Positions 7,834 through 16,439 of a stretch of DNA of 64,000 bases are shown piece by piece. A model generated the notes under the pieces. The model was given only the letters and a program-made list of their open reading frames with translations. It did no database searches and was not told the origin of the DNA. The position numbers and the translations under genes are program-made. The stretch lies in assembly GCA_001916715.1 (NCBI GenBank), contig MNSZ01000047.1, positions 6,446 through 70,445 of the forward strand, given 5' to 3'. The DNA is from Firmicutes bacterium CAG:24053_14 (GTDB taxonomy: Bacteria > Bacillota > Clostridia > Oscillospirales > Oscillospiraceae). The first letter of the stretch is position 1, and the number at the start of each line of letters is the position of its first letter.

Positions 7834-8696
7834 TTTCCTACCTCCCTGTGTGCTTTGGCCACCATGTCGTGGGCGACCTCCGATACGCTTTCCCAAAATG
7901 CCTCCCAGTAGCAATCATTGCGTCCAAGTTGTTTTTCGATCCGATCCGGAATGGACGGATCGTTGATGAGTTTTTGGTACTGGTCTTTGGAAAGATCGCC
8001 TACATCATCCCACTCCTCGACCTGCGATATGAAATCCTCTTTACGGCACTGTGCTGTGAACACATCTGCAACTTCCCGGATATAACGCAATGACATGGTG
8101 AGGGGCTGCTTTTGTACAGAAATCATGTAGTGGTTCTCCGTGTACTCCCCTTCAAGGTATCCTTCATAAGAGTCTCCGTCAGAATCAACCACAAAGCCTG
8201 CATTTTCCACCCAGCGTAGAATTACACCACGCTCAATTTCCTCTCGGAGCTTCTCAAGCATAATATGTCTGGCATCCTCATGGTCGGTGAACAATTCACA
8301 GCTATTTCCATGCTCACCGTCCACAGCCCAGTCTTCCATTACGACATAGATTGTCGCTTGCTTCTGGCAACGATGCAGATCCTCCAGCGGACGCACCATC
8401 TGCGGCGCCATGATGACCATATCCAGGATAATGTCATCCAGCTTTTTAGGTTCATCATATAGGTCTGAGAAAATCTCCTCTAACCGTTTGATTTCGTGCG
8501 GTAATACAGGAGGATCAAATTCGCAGTAAAGATCCGGCGTTTCGTTTTCGGTCTCCTTGTCGTCACCATCTCGAATTTCAATAATGGTGCCGTAAAGACC
8601 CTCATACTCGCTCTCTTTTGTACCTATGACAGGTGCGCCTATGACATATTCGACGCCCCCGTATGTGAATGTGGCGCCCGGTTGATTGATTATCAT
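7830..8696 (-). CDS. hypothetical element protein
   Basis: 288 residues from ATG 8696, which has AAAGGAGAC with ideal spacing; the extra six codons of a longer form would include the Shine-Dalgarno. Acidic protein with a beta-rich N-terminus (TFTYGGVEYVIG, about 9-20) and helical C-terminus. No catalytic signature seen. A hairpin (8719-8750) sits directly upstream of its ribosome site. It overlaps the next gene by 4 bases (ATGA), so the pair is translationally coupled. Confidence 0.62.
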   Translation of the reverse strand: MIINQPGATFTYGGVEYVIGAPVIGTKESEYEGLYGTIIEIRDGDDKETENETPDLYCEFDPPVLPHEIKRLEEIFSDLYDEPKKLDDIILDMVIMAPQMVRPLEDLHRCQKQATIYVVMEDWAVDGEHGNSCELFTDHEDARHIMLEKLREEIERGVILRWVENAGFVVDSDGDSYEGYLEGEYTENHYMISVQKQPLTMSLRYIREVADVFTAQCRKEDFISQVEEWDDVGDLSKDQYQKLINDPSIPDRIEKQLGRNDCYWEAFWESVSEVAHDMVAKAHREVGK

Positions 8697-8718
8697 TAGT
8701 TTGTCTCCTTTCAAAATC

Positions 8719-8750
8719 GCAGCGAGGGCAATTGCTTGCCCTTGCTGCGT
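8719..8750 (-). other. intercistronic hairpin just upstream of a ribosome site
   Basis: CGCAGCAAGGGCAA and TTGCCCTCGCTGCG pair around a 4-base loop, followed by ATTTTGAAAGGAGAC. The same arrangement, hairpin plus TTTTGAAAGGAGAC, recurs at 10,008-10,033. The T run is short, so it may act as a weak terminator or as an RNA-processing and stability element. Confidence 0.6.
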
Positions 8751-8770
8751 TGGTTTTGCTATAAAAGCAT

Positions 8771-9412
8771 TTATCCATTTTTGATTTCATCTGCTTCAAT
8801 GCCCAGAAGCAGATCATCCTCCTCATCGTTCATCCAGGCAAATGCTTTCTCGCATTGCTGTTGGCTATATTCCACCTCAACAAGTTCGCCGTTTTCCCAT
8901 ATGATATCGCCGGCAAAGTAGCAGCCAGGTTCTTCATAGTGAAGCGTAGCGTATAAGGTAGGAAACATAGAGCAAACCTGCTCAAACCAGTCTCTCGGCG
9001 GGGACCATGCGGTATCAAACTCGAATTCGATCCCTTCACAGCCCTCGCTCCATCCCATTTCATCAGGTGTAATCTTGTCATGGTAAACATCCCATTTTGT
9101 GCCCCAGTTTGCGATGTTCCAGTGATAACCATCGATGGGTGAGATGCTCTGTCCATGCAAAGCAAAGAGCAAGGTGTCCTTTGAAATCTTGTTGTGGGCG
9201 TCATATCCCATATCCAGCACCTCCTGTGGTGTTGGAACCAGGGCGTTGAAGCAGAAATAAGATTCCGTTGGTTGCGGTTCCATTTGTGCAATAGCCTTTT
9301 CCCATTCCTGCGGGGGATACTTGGCCGGCAGGCCTTGATTCGCAAAGACGAAGCGCTTTATTTCATCAGCGCCTCCAGAAACATTGAGCGTATTCATGCA
9401 CCAGTTTGGCAT
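8771..9412 (-). CDS. Api92/YubB ferredoxin-like domain protein
   Basis: 213 residues, ATG 9412 after GGAGGGATC. The start MPNWCMNTLNVSG and the later WNIANWGTKWD (about 98-108) are hallmarks of the Api92/YubB family, a ferredoxin-like fold found on plasmids, phages and conjugative elements. The usual features follow: an FDTAWSPP segment near 132-139 and an aromatic Y...E...G strand near the end. The biological role of the family is not established. It sits in the operon with the VWA/MoxR pair. Confidence 0.82.
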   Translation of the reverse strand: MPNWCMNTLNVSGGADEIKRFVFANQGLPAKYPPQEWEKAIAQMEPQPTESYFCFNALVPTPQEVLDMGYDAHNKISKDTLLFALHGQSISPIDGYHWNIANWGTKWDVYHDKITPDEMGWSEGCEGIEFEFDTAWSPPRDWFEQVCSMFPTLYATLHYEEPGCYFAGDIIWENGELVEVEYSQQQCEKAFAWMNDEEDDLLLGIEADEIKNG

Positions 9413-9430
9413 AGTTTTGATCCCTCCTGA

Positions 9431-9985
9431 TTAGTTGTGATAGTCGAAAACTACAAGCGCCCAGTCTGTGGGATTGCTCTTGATTTTTTCGAAATCTGTT
9501 GGATATAGCCGAGATGTATAATCGTGGCTGTTAAAAAAGTACGAGTCGCAACGATAGTCACCGTGGAGATGAGAGGATATGTTGTGCAGATAATAAGGTG
9601 TCATAAAGTTGAACCCGTTGAGTTCTTCCTCATATGAGCCTCTGATCAATATGCCGTTTATGATTTCTTCGAGGTTGATCCCAACTGTTCTTTTGAGTTC
9701 TGCAAGACAGCAATCGATTTCATTACACTGATTTCTTTTTGCATTCTCAAGTTCCTCAACAAAGTAATCAACGTCATCCGCTGCGAGAAGAACATTCTCA
9801 GGATACACATTTCTCCATCTACCTGCGGTTTCCGTTTCGCGCCAGTCAAACGCCTGGCCGTAATAGGGCTCTGTTTCCGAATCGGCATACGCTCTTACTG
9901 CGGAAATGGTTTCATCCAAATCGCAATTATCGGCATCTGCCAAAGCGTCTGGAATATAAACCAGTATTTTGTGTAAGTAATGCAT
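9431..9985 (-). CDS. hypothetical element protein
   Basis: 184 residues, ATG 9985 after AAAGGAGACTACA. Acidic and rich in Tyr, Asp and Glu, with no recognisable motif or membrane segment. Eighteen bases separate it from the Api92/YubB-like gene downstream, and a hairpin separates it from the VWA gene upstream. Such acidic orphan proteins are common in clostridial conjugative elements. I cannot propose a function. Confidence 0.58.
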   Translation of the reverse strand: MHYLHKILVYIPDALADADNCDLDETISAVRAYADSETEPYYGQAFDWRETETAGRWRNVYPENVLLAADDVDYFVEELENAKRNQCNEIDCCLAELKRTVGINLEEIINGILIRGSYEEELNGFNFMTPYYLHNISSHLHGDYRCDSYFFNSHDYTSRLYPTDFEKIKSNPTDWALVVFDYHN

Positions 9986-10007
9986 TGTAGTCTCCTTTCA
10001 AAATAGC

Positions 10008-10033
10008 AGCGAGGATGACTGCTCATCCTCGCT
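10008..10033 (-). other. intercistronic hairpin just upstream of a ribosome site
   Basis: AGCGAGGATGA and TCATCCTCGCT form a perfect 11-bp stem with a GCAG loop, followed by GCTATTTTGAAAGGAGAC. It has the same layout as the hairpin at 8,719-8,750, which suggests a shared function at two junctions of this operon. Confidence 0.65.
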
Positions 10034-10041
10034 GGTTGTTG

Positions 10042-12330
10042 TTATGCCCGGATATGTCGCTTGACCACTGCGGTCAACTTCGTGGGCAGTTGAGAAAGAT
10101 CCGTGATGTCCATAAAGGAATCGCCATAGATCCGTTCGATGTTTTGCTTATCTTCGCCGATTGCCGCCGCTACAAACAGGATTCCCTTGCGACGGTATTC
10201 CTGCTTGATGCCGCGAAGATCCTCTTCCGCTGCGCTGCCATAATACCCACTGTCCGCAGGTTGACCGTCTGAGACGAGGATCAGGATTTTGACTTCCTCA
10301 GGCCGCTTGGAGAGCTGCTCCGCTACAAAGCGCAGTGCAGCTCCATCGCGGTTGCTGCCACGGGCGGCAATATCGATCATACGGTATTTATCATTCTGAT
10401 CGATACTCTCAAACTCCGCATAAGAGTGCAGCTCCACAGTGCCCCAGCCGGTAGAGTGACCATAGACCATGACCGGGATGCGAAGAGCCTGACAAAAGTC
10501 GTATAGGATAATCGCCGATGCTCTGGCATAGGTGCAACGGTCGCAGGAACTCATGGAACCGGACTCATCCAGAAGAAGACCTACGACCATCTCCGGAATC
10601 TCGTTTGGCAATGCGTTCTTATAAAACACCTTGCCGTCGTTTCGGCACAGCGCATGAGCATCCAGACGCCGGCCCATCATGAGTCCGGTTTGCTTTCCGC
10701 CGCGTTGTTTGTCCTTTAATTGCTGCACGAGGCTCTTTTGCAGTTGCTTTGAAATTGCAAGCAGAGGGCCGGCAATGGCATTGTACTGTTCTACCAGCTC
10801 TTCATCCACATCTGTGATCCGGTTAATCACGATGTTTACGCCATCGTGGATATTCCCATAGGAGATGTTCTGTGCCGCATCATTCAGCTCACGGATGCGT
10901 TCGTTCTCAAGCTGCTCACAGGCCGCTTTCTCTGCCATTTTTTCCAGCAGGCGTTCAACATCAGCCGCAGCACGGTCATAGTGCTCACGCTCATATGCAT
11001 CGTTTCGTTCAACGGAACCGCCCAGCGGCTCTGATACCTGCTCTGTGTGCTGATATGGGATGCGGCCGGTTTCCTCTGACGACACATCCTGCTTACCTTC
11101 GTTACCTGATGCACCGTCGGCAAACACAGTATCCTCAGAAGCGCCTTTTTCACCTCCGCCAGCTCCGTCAGACTGACTTTGAGCGGCTTCCGATTCAGCA
11201 TCTTCTGACTCAGTCTGGGGAGAAGCGGATTCTTCGCTTTTTTCCTCCTCAGACTCACTTTCCTTTGCCTGCGCACTCGTTTTTGCCCGCTTGGTCGCAT
11301 TAGACGCCGGGCATGGGCTGCCTGCCTCCGCAACAGGAGTGCTGGTTCCTTCGCCGGCAGCAGAGCCGCCTGCAATGGATTGCAGCATCTCCGAAAGCGT
11401 CTGTGCAATGGAGCTTGGTGCTCCAGCCGCAGTCGCATCCTCCTGACGCTGTTTGCAGATTTCCATGAACTCTTCGATGTAATCCCAGCAGCGCACCAGA
11501 ATGAGATTAACCACATTCCAACGTTCCTTTCCAGACGGATTGGTAATTGCGCTGTCCAGTTCTGGAAGCAACTTGAACACGACCTGAACTCGCTCATCGC
11601 TCAACGGCTCGTCACCATACTTGATTTCTCCGTACTTCACATACGACAGCATGATCTGCAGGATACTCTCAAAGATATGGATGGAGCCATCCTCTTCTTG
11701 CTCAATAAGCTGTGTGACGGTAGGGATACTGCTGAACTGCTGTTCCCTCAGAAGTTCCAGGCAACTGCCCAGCACTCCGGGGAACTGCGCAAGCATGCGG
11801 CTTTCGATATAGCCGTCCTCCAGAACGTTCCAAACCTGATGCGCAACGCATTGCAGCATCTCATTGTTTTTGGGATCTGCCTTGGCGTATGCCCACAGCG
11901 CTTTCTCGCATGCGGCGTCAGCAGTAGAAACCAGTCGGGGTGGCTCCGGATACCACTTGTTCCGTTCAAGGAAATTGAAGTAGGTTTGTTTTGACAGAAA
12001 ATCCGTGTGCAGGCAATGCCCAAGCTCATGCGTAAACAGGCCGCACACGATTTCGTATCGCTCCATCCGCGAACGGTTCTGCGTCACTATCCTATGCCCG
12101 GCGTTGATCAGCACAGTCAGGTTGTCGGTACAGGCGACATTACCGTCTTTGGGTTTCCATGACAGGTTGACATGAACGCGGCGGTTATACTTATACCGCC
12201 GCGTTTGAGCAATCGCCATGTCCTCGAAATGCCCCGCAAGAATACGGGAAGTAAAGAACAGGCGGTCGGATATTTTGCTGCGTTTTTCATTGAGCAGCTG
12301 TTTGAGTTTCTTGTGATTCACTCTTGCCAT
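10042..12330 (-). CDS. VWA-domain protein with HELGH metallopeptidase-like motif
   Basis: 762 residues. HELGH at 101-105 is a zinc-metallopeptidase-type motif. Residues about 310-430 are a low-complexity Ser/Glu/Ala linker. The C-terminal third is a von Willebrand A domain with a MIDAS-like LLLDESGSM and a downstream VSDGQPADS. This architecture, next to a MoxR ATPase, recalls CobT-like, BatA-like and ViaA-type partners, in which the ATPase remodels a target held by the VWA protein. ATG 12330 has AAGGAGG upstream, and the MoxR gene ends 28 bases before. The substrate on this element is unknown. Confidence 0.85.
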   Translation of the reverse strand: MARVNHKKLKQLLNEKRSKISDRLFFTSRILAGHFEDMAIAQTRRYKYNRRVHVNLSWKPKDGNVACTDNLTVLINAGHRIVTQNRSRMERYEIVCGLFTHELGHCLHTDFLSKQTYFNFLERNKWYPEPPRLVSTADAACEKALWAYAKADPKNNEMLQCVAHQVWNVLEDGYIESRMLAQFPGVLGSCLELLREQQFSSIPTVTQLIEQEEDGSIHIFESILQIMLSYVKYGEIKYGDEPLSDERVQVVFKLLPELDSAITNPSGKERWNVVNLILVRCWDYIEEFMEICKQRQEDATAAGAPSSIAQTLSEMLQSIAGGSAAGEGTSTPVAEAGSPCPASNATKRAKTSAQAKESESEEEKSEESASPQTESEDAESEAAQSQSDGAGGGEKGASEDTVFADGASGNEGKQDVSSEETGRIPYQHTEQVSEPLGGSVERNDAYEREHYDRAAADVERLLEKMAEKAACEQLENERIRELNDAAQNISYGNIHDGVNIVINRITDVDEELVEQYNAIAGPLLAISKQLQKSLVQQLKDKQRGGKQTGLMMGRRLDAHALCRNDGKVFYKNALPNEIPEMVVGLLLDESGSMSSCDRCTYARASAIILYDFCQALRIPVMVYGHSTGWGTVELHSYAEFESIDQNDKYRMIDIAARGSNRDGAALRFVAEQLSKRPEEVKILILVSDGQPADSGYYGSAAEEDLRGIKQEYRRKGILFVAAAIGEDKQNIERIYGDSFMDITDLSQLPTKLTAVVKRHIRA

Positions 12331-12357
12331 GAAGAGTTGACCTCCTTCCTGTGTGAG

Positions 12358-14238
12358 TTATACTGCCTTCTTACGCCTCTTTGGTGCAAAGATAGGCTCC
12401 AGCACTGTGCTGATGAGCGACTCCCGGTCCTCCTCATCGGCGGTGGCTTTGCTGATTACCGTGTACTTGGCCGAAACATATGGGTCGCCGGAGATTTCCG
12501 TGCTGACGATCCAGTCGATGAGGCTGCGCATACCGCAAGAGCCGTCGGTGATGCTGTTTTTACGGCAGTAGTCCGCCATGTCATTGACGACCTGCACCAT
12601 TTGCGATACGAGATACTCGTCTGCACAGCCGGTAACGGCCATTGCACGCTGTACCATGACCTCAGGTGCAGGCAGCTCGATGTCCTCTACAAGGCTCATC
12701 CTGTCCACAACCGACTGGTTCATATTGCGGCAACCCTCATAGCTGACGTTGGTCGTGACAATCACGACAGCATCGGGATGCCTCTGGATGATCTCGCCAG
12801 TGGGCAGCGTGATAGAACCTTCCTGTTCCAGCAGCGAGTTGAGCCCCACGAGTACGCCGGGCTGCATGATGGTGGATGGCTCCTGTACCTCGATCACATA
12901 TCCATGTTTCAGAGCCTTGATGAAATCAGTCTCCACATAGGTATAGGTCTGGCTGGAACCACCTGGATTTTCGCCTCTCTTGCTGAGCGCCTGCACCTTT
13001 TCTGTTACCTTATCCAGGACAATCCCCATGCAATCCTGTGAGGTCGCACCGGGATTTTCCACACCCGTGAGCATCTGATAGACTCCTGCCGGGTCGTAGT
13101 CCATATCGTCCAGATCGGGCAGGTGCATCAGCTTGGCCACATTGGCGTAGTTGATGCCGCCCATGGATTTGAGCAGCTCACGCTCCCGATCTAGCTCAAT
13201 GTCGCCGGTGGAAACAGAGTCCGTCTCAGGGAAAACCATACCCACGAAATCGAATATTTCTGTTCCGGCAGAGCAGGTGTATTTCATATACGGCAGTCCC
13301 AGCCCCGCAGCGATTGCCTTGGCGCCCATGGTCTTGCCCGTGCCGGCCGGGCCGCGAAGCAGGAAGTTGCGCATCTGCGTGGGTTTCCCTGTCGTGGCCT
13401 GCGCATGTTTGCAGATATCCGCCACCTCCACCGGGATGATATACCACTCCGGCAGCTTAGGTACAAGGGACATCTCCAGGGCAGAGAGCTTACGCCCCGC
13501 ATTCAGCTGATACTTTCCAATGAAATCTGAATGCTCTATAACCGTTGTAGCCTTGGAAATTACCGCCGGTCCAGTCTTGGCAAAGATAGTAAACTCGCCG
13601 GCGATCACGCTGGTGGGCGTGAATACTCCTGAGTCCAGCTGCGTCTGCGAGACCCGCATAAGGTTGCCTGATTTATCTAGCGAGACAGGGATGTGGGCCG
13701 GGCAGGTATCGTCCTTGATGCGGCGATAGGCGTTATCGCACAGGATCGCCATATCTTCAGTAGCCTGCTTCATATCTGTGTAGCCAGCATTCATCTGGTC
13801 GTTGTAGGATTGTAAGTGCTCATCAAACTCCGAGTCCGAAAGCAGCATAGGCATCATGGCAAACAACAATGCGGCCCCGTCTCTTTGGCTGGAGTGGGCT
13901 GTGTACTGCTCGATGACCTCCGTGTTCTTGTCATACACGCTGGCCAGCAGGTTTCCTGTGGCAGAATCAAATACCACCAGATGATAGGCGTCGGGGCCGG
14001 CAGCAGATTTGTACTCTGCTGCGCTTTTTTGACCATCCACCATGCCGACAGCGCCTTCGCCGGAGCCGTTCATGCAGCGACAAAAGGCATGCACCGCCTT
14101 GATAACGGTGGCACAAAGGGTGGACTCCGTTTTCTCTCCGTAGACTGACGCCACCTTGATCTTTTTGTTGGTAATCGTGTCAAAGGGGGGCGGGAGAGAA
14201 CGGGAGTAATTAAATAGATTTGCAATCGATACGCTCAT
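12358..14238 (-). CDS. MoxR-type AAA+ ATPase
   Basis: 626 residues from ATG 14238 (AAAGGA upstream). The N-terminal half is unrecognised and may be a specificity domain. Near residue 300, LLRGPAGTGKTMGAKAIA is Walker A, followed by a glutamine/proline-rich insertion, then the VIVTTN sensor-1-like motif after a GEIIQRHPD segment, and an arginine-finger region. These are typical of MoxR AAA+ proteins, which act as chaperones together with VWA partners. The VWA/HELGH gene lies 28 bases downstream, so the two likely form one machine. Its role in the element is not known. Confidence 0.85.
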   Translation of the reverse strand: MSVSIANLFNYSRSLPPPFDTITNKKIKVASVYGEKTESTLCATVIKAVHAFCRCMNGSGEGAVGMVDGQKSAAEYKSAAGPDAYHLVVFDSATGNLLASVYDKNTEVIEQYTAHSSQRDGAALLFAMMPMLLSDSEFDEHLQSYNDQMNAGYTDMKQATEDMAILCDNAYRRIKDDTCPAHIPVSLDKSGNLMRVSQTQLDSGVFTPTSVIAGEFTIFAKTGPAVISKATTVIEHSDFIGKYQLNAGRKLSALEMSLVPKLPEWYIIPVEVADICKHAQATTGKPTQMRNFLLRGPAGTGKTMGAKAIAAGLGLPYMKYTCSAGTEIFDFVGMVFPETDSVSTGDIELDRERELLKSMGGINYANVAKLMHLPDLDDMDYDPAGVYQMLTGVENPGATSQDCMGIVLDKVTEKVQALSKRGENPGGSSQTYTYVETDFIKALKHGYVIEVQEPSTIMQPGVLVGLNSLLEQEGSITLPTGEIIQRHPDAVVIVTTNVSYEGCRNMNQSVVDRMSLVEDIELPAPEVMVQRAMAVTGCADEYLVSQMVQVVNDMADYCRKNSITDGSCGMRSLIDWIVSTEISGDPYVSAKYTVISKATADEEDRESLISTVLEPIFAPKRRKKAV

Positions 14239-14263
14239 AATTACGTCATTCCTTTCTGCAGTT

Positions 14264-15010
14264 CTACTGCGCAAGATTGATTGTGATACCGGAGTCGGTG
14301 GCTATGCAATTCTCAATTCCACTGCGGTCAAGCTCCCGGCAGATATCCGGCCAGCTCTCCCGCACCGGCAGCTCGTCCGCTCCGATGAGCAGCGACAGGC
14401 GACCGGTAGCTATGGCTTCATTGCAGCGTTCATTCAGTTCGACAGCATGTGCATCGACCCATTCAAAAGCAAGGTACTCATAATTCGGCGCCTGCTCTGG
14501 TTCATTTGAGGCGACATTAGCTGGTTCTTCTGCAGCCTCATCATGGTCAACGACGGGGGCGTTTTCTGGTGTAGTCTGAAATTCAATATCGCACACCTGA
14601 AGATTGCGGACTACCACCTTTGCTTTTCGGTACCCGCCTGCATGATTGAGAAGAATAAAGACATCTTCACCGTTTGTGATACGCTGCTTTGCCATTGGTG
14701 TTTCCCACACCCATCTGGCGTCCGGATACTCCGACAGCACCAGCTCGTTGATGCGTCTTTGAATCGTTCCGTAGGCCATATCCTGAACGTCTTTCTCGGT
14801 CGGCTCGCTTGGCGGAGGAAGCGGCAGAGGCATAATGACCTCGACTTTTCTTGCTGAGAGAAACAGCAGCCGCAGCGCCGCAATGAAAATGCCGAGAATG
14901 ACCAGCAACAGAATCGGCCAGAGCCTGCAAATAAACAGCAGCAGGGCCAGAACGCCAAGAATGACCAGTGCCTCGTAGGCGATGTGTCGTTTGAACTCTT
15001 TGTTGTTCAT
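14264..15010 (-). CDS. membrane-anchored hypothetical protein
   Basis: 248 residues. Two adjacent hydrophobic segments (about 11-29 and 31-48) form a membrane hairpin, followed by a proline-rich stretch and a soluble domain with an acidic linker near 155-180. I chose ATG 15010: AAAGGA directly abuts the alternative ATG at 15016 and is correctly spaced only for 15010. It precedes the MoxR gene in the operon and might anchor the MoxR/VWA pair at the membrane; that is only inference from position. Confidence 0.68.
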   Translation of the reverse strand: MNNKEFKRHIAYEALVILGVLALLLFICRLWPILLLVILGIFIAALRLLFLSARKVEVIMPLPLPPPSEPTEKDVQDMAYGTIQRRINELVLSEYPDARWVWETPMAKQRITNGEDVFILLNHAGGYRKAKVVVRNLQVCDIEFQTTPENAPVVDHDEAAEEPANVASNEPEQAPNYEYLAFEWVDAHAVELNERCNEAIATGRLSLLIGADELPVRESWPDICRELDRSGIENCIATDSGITINLAQ

Positions 15011-15032
15011 AATCATTCCTTTCTTTTGAGCA

Positions 15033-15078
15033 CAAAAAAACGCACATGAGTTTCTGATTCAGTCACTCATGTGCGTCT
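15033..15078 (-). terminator. strong intrinsic terminator between ssb and downstream genes
   Basis: A perfect 12-bp stem, ACGCACATGAGT with ACTCATGTGCGT, is followed by seven Ts on the minus strand. It lies between ssb and the membrane-protein gene, so ssb can be made separately while the MoxR/VWA operon would need read-through. Confidence 0.88.
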
Positions 15079-15118
15079 TAATGCGCTCTGTTCAATTATG
15101 TCGGCCCGCCTTTCGTCC

Positions 15119-15601
15119 TTATTCGTCGAAGAACGAATTTGCTCCGCCGAAGGGTTCAAATCCAGTAAAGTTTCCGGCGGCGTTGCCATTGGCGACCGGC
15201 TGTGTTTGCGGTGCGGTGGTCTGTGGTTCGGATGCAGTATTGTCGTTCTCCTTCGGTTTCTTGTCCGTATTGGAGAAGCAATACTCGATTTCATCCACGA
15301 TCACAACCATTGCGCTTTTCTTCTCGTGGGTAGTCTGATCTTCCCACACATCCTCGTCAAGCCTGCCAAGAATATTGACATAGCTGCCTTCCTTGAGCTG
15401 CATTTTCTTAATGCGCTCGCAGACGGCCCCGAATGCCTTGACCGACAGGTTGATCCAGCGGGAATTGTTATCGGCGCGGGTGTCGTACACCCTTTTACCG
15501 ATGCGGAACCGGACGCTCTCTCCACTTTCGGAGTATCGGAGTGCCGGGGCGCCGTCGAATCCTTTCGAGACGACGACATCAGTTGCGATTGCTTTGAACA
15601 T
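15119..15601 (-). CDS. ssb: single-stranded DNA-binding protein
   Basis: 160 residues. The N-terminal 105 residues have the OB-fold pattern (RFRIGKRV, WINLSVKAFG, YVNILGRLDE), then a Gln/Thr/Asn-rich linker, and the C-terminus ends in FFDE, a variant of the acidic tip through which SSB recruits replication and repair proteins. ATG 15601 has AAAGGAG upstream. The gene sits directly behind its own promoter (15,779-15,807) and leader terminator and is followed by a strong terminator. It probably protects element DNA during transfer or replication. Confidence 0.9.
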   Translation of the reverse strand: MFKAIATDVVVSKGFDGAPALRYSESGESVRFRIGKRVYDTRADNNSRWINLSVKAFGAVCERIKKMQLKEGSYVNILGRLDEDVWEDQTTHEKKSAMVVIVDEIEYCFSNTDKKPKENDNTASEPQTTAPQTQPVANGNAAGNFTGFEPFGGANSFFDE

Positions 15602-15681
15602 AATGTGACTCCTTTCTTGCAGGATTTGCCTGCTACAATGTTTTTATTTCAACCCTCTTTGAGGGGAGAAACCCGGGAAAA

Positions 15682-15726
15682 CAAAAAAAGTGCCAATCAG
15701 CACAACTGTGCTCATTGACACTTTAA
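15682..15726 (-). terminator. leader terminator upstream of ssb
   Basis: On the minus strand AAAGTGTCAATGAGCAC and GTGCTGATTGGCACTTT pair with a few mismatches and are followed by a T run. It lies between the promoter at 15,779-15,807 and the ssb start at 15,601, as in the leaders at 7.1 and 26.2 kb. Confidence 0.85.
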
Positions 15727-15778
15727 TGACTCGGATACTCTGGCGTCCCTTGCGGAAAACCTTGAAACTTACAAAGAC

Positions 15779-15807
15779 ATTATAGCATCAGCCACCCTAA
15801 TAGTCAA
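15779..15807 (-). promoter_or_regulatory. sigma-A promoter for ssb
   Basis: TTGACT (15802-15807), 17-base spacer, TATAAT (15779-15784) preceded by TGC, so an extended -10. The -35 box overlaps the stop codon of the small upstream gene. Unlike the promoters at 7.2 and 26.35 kb, there is no ATACTA-N7-TAGTAT palindrome here, so control may differ. Confidence 0.88.
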
Positions 15808-15980
15808 TTGCTTTCGCCGTTTTCCTTTCGAATGCTCTTTTCAATTTCCAGTTTAACGAATTCGAGAGCCATCTCAATCTTTATGGGATCGAAAAGACAC
15901 TCGCCCTCCGGCGTGATGTATTCATAGACCATTTTACGCACATCATCCGCCAGTGTGCGGATGGAGTCTGCTGTCGCCAT
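15804..15980 (-). CDS. small hypothetical protein (58 residues)
   Basis: The ATG at 15980 follows GAAAGGAAACGAATAAT. It encodes 58 residues, mostly charged and helical (e.g. LADDVRKMVYEYI near 10-22), without cysteines or membrane segments. Its start lies 1 base after the stop of the preceding gene, which supports co-translation. The promoter -35 of ssb is embedded in its stop. Function unknown. Confidence 0.62.
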   Translation of the reverse strand: MATADSIRTLADDVRKMVYEYITPEGECLFDPIKIEMALEFVKLEIEKSIRKENGESN

Positions 15981-15981
15981 A

Positions 15982-16431
15982 TTATTCGTTTCCTTTCTTC
16001 ACAGTGAGCGCCAGATATCCGGAAAGAATCTGGCAGCCTTCATTTTGATAGACCGGCGTATTCTCCGAGGCATACACCACAAGACGGTCTCCGACTGCAA
16101 TATTTCGCAGACGCTGCCGTACATGGAGCTTCACATTGTGCGGCTCTGCGGTGAAGTAGATGACTTTCGGCCTTTTCCGCAGCGTCGTCCGTTCGACCTC
16201 TGTGCATTCTCCTTCGATAGCTATATATCTTCCTTTTGCTGCATTCCAAAACATGAAAACGCCGCTGGCTCCGAAAAACAGGAAAAAGAGGACGAAGGCA
16301 AGGGAGAGGTAGACGTCCCGGTACATCGCTATGACCACAACTACAAGAAGCAGGCTCAGGCCAGATGCGCCCACCCTTATTATAATCTGTTTTTGTAAAG
16401 CCTCCGGTATCGAATTGAATTTCTCTTTCAT
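15982..16431 (-). CDS. small membrane protein
   Basis: 149 residues; of two adjacent ATGs (16434 and 16431) the second is better spaced from GAGGTG. Two hydrophobic segments (about 18-38 and 43-63) form a membrane hairpin, followed by a beta-rich soluble domain of about 80 residues (e.g. KVIYFTAEPHNVKLHV) ending near YLALTVKKG. No enzyme signature. It is the third gene of a run of compact element genes between 17,459 and 15,804. Confidence 0.65.
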   Translation of the reverse strand: MKEKFNSIPEALQKQIIIRVGASGLSLLLVVVVIAMYRDVYLSLAFVLFFLFFGASGVFMFWNAAKGRYIAIEGECTEVERTTLRKRPKVIYFTAEPHNVKLHVRQRLRNIAVGDRLVVYASENTPVYQNEGCQILSGYLALTVKKGNE

Positions 16432-16439
16432 CATGCACC

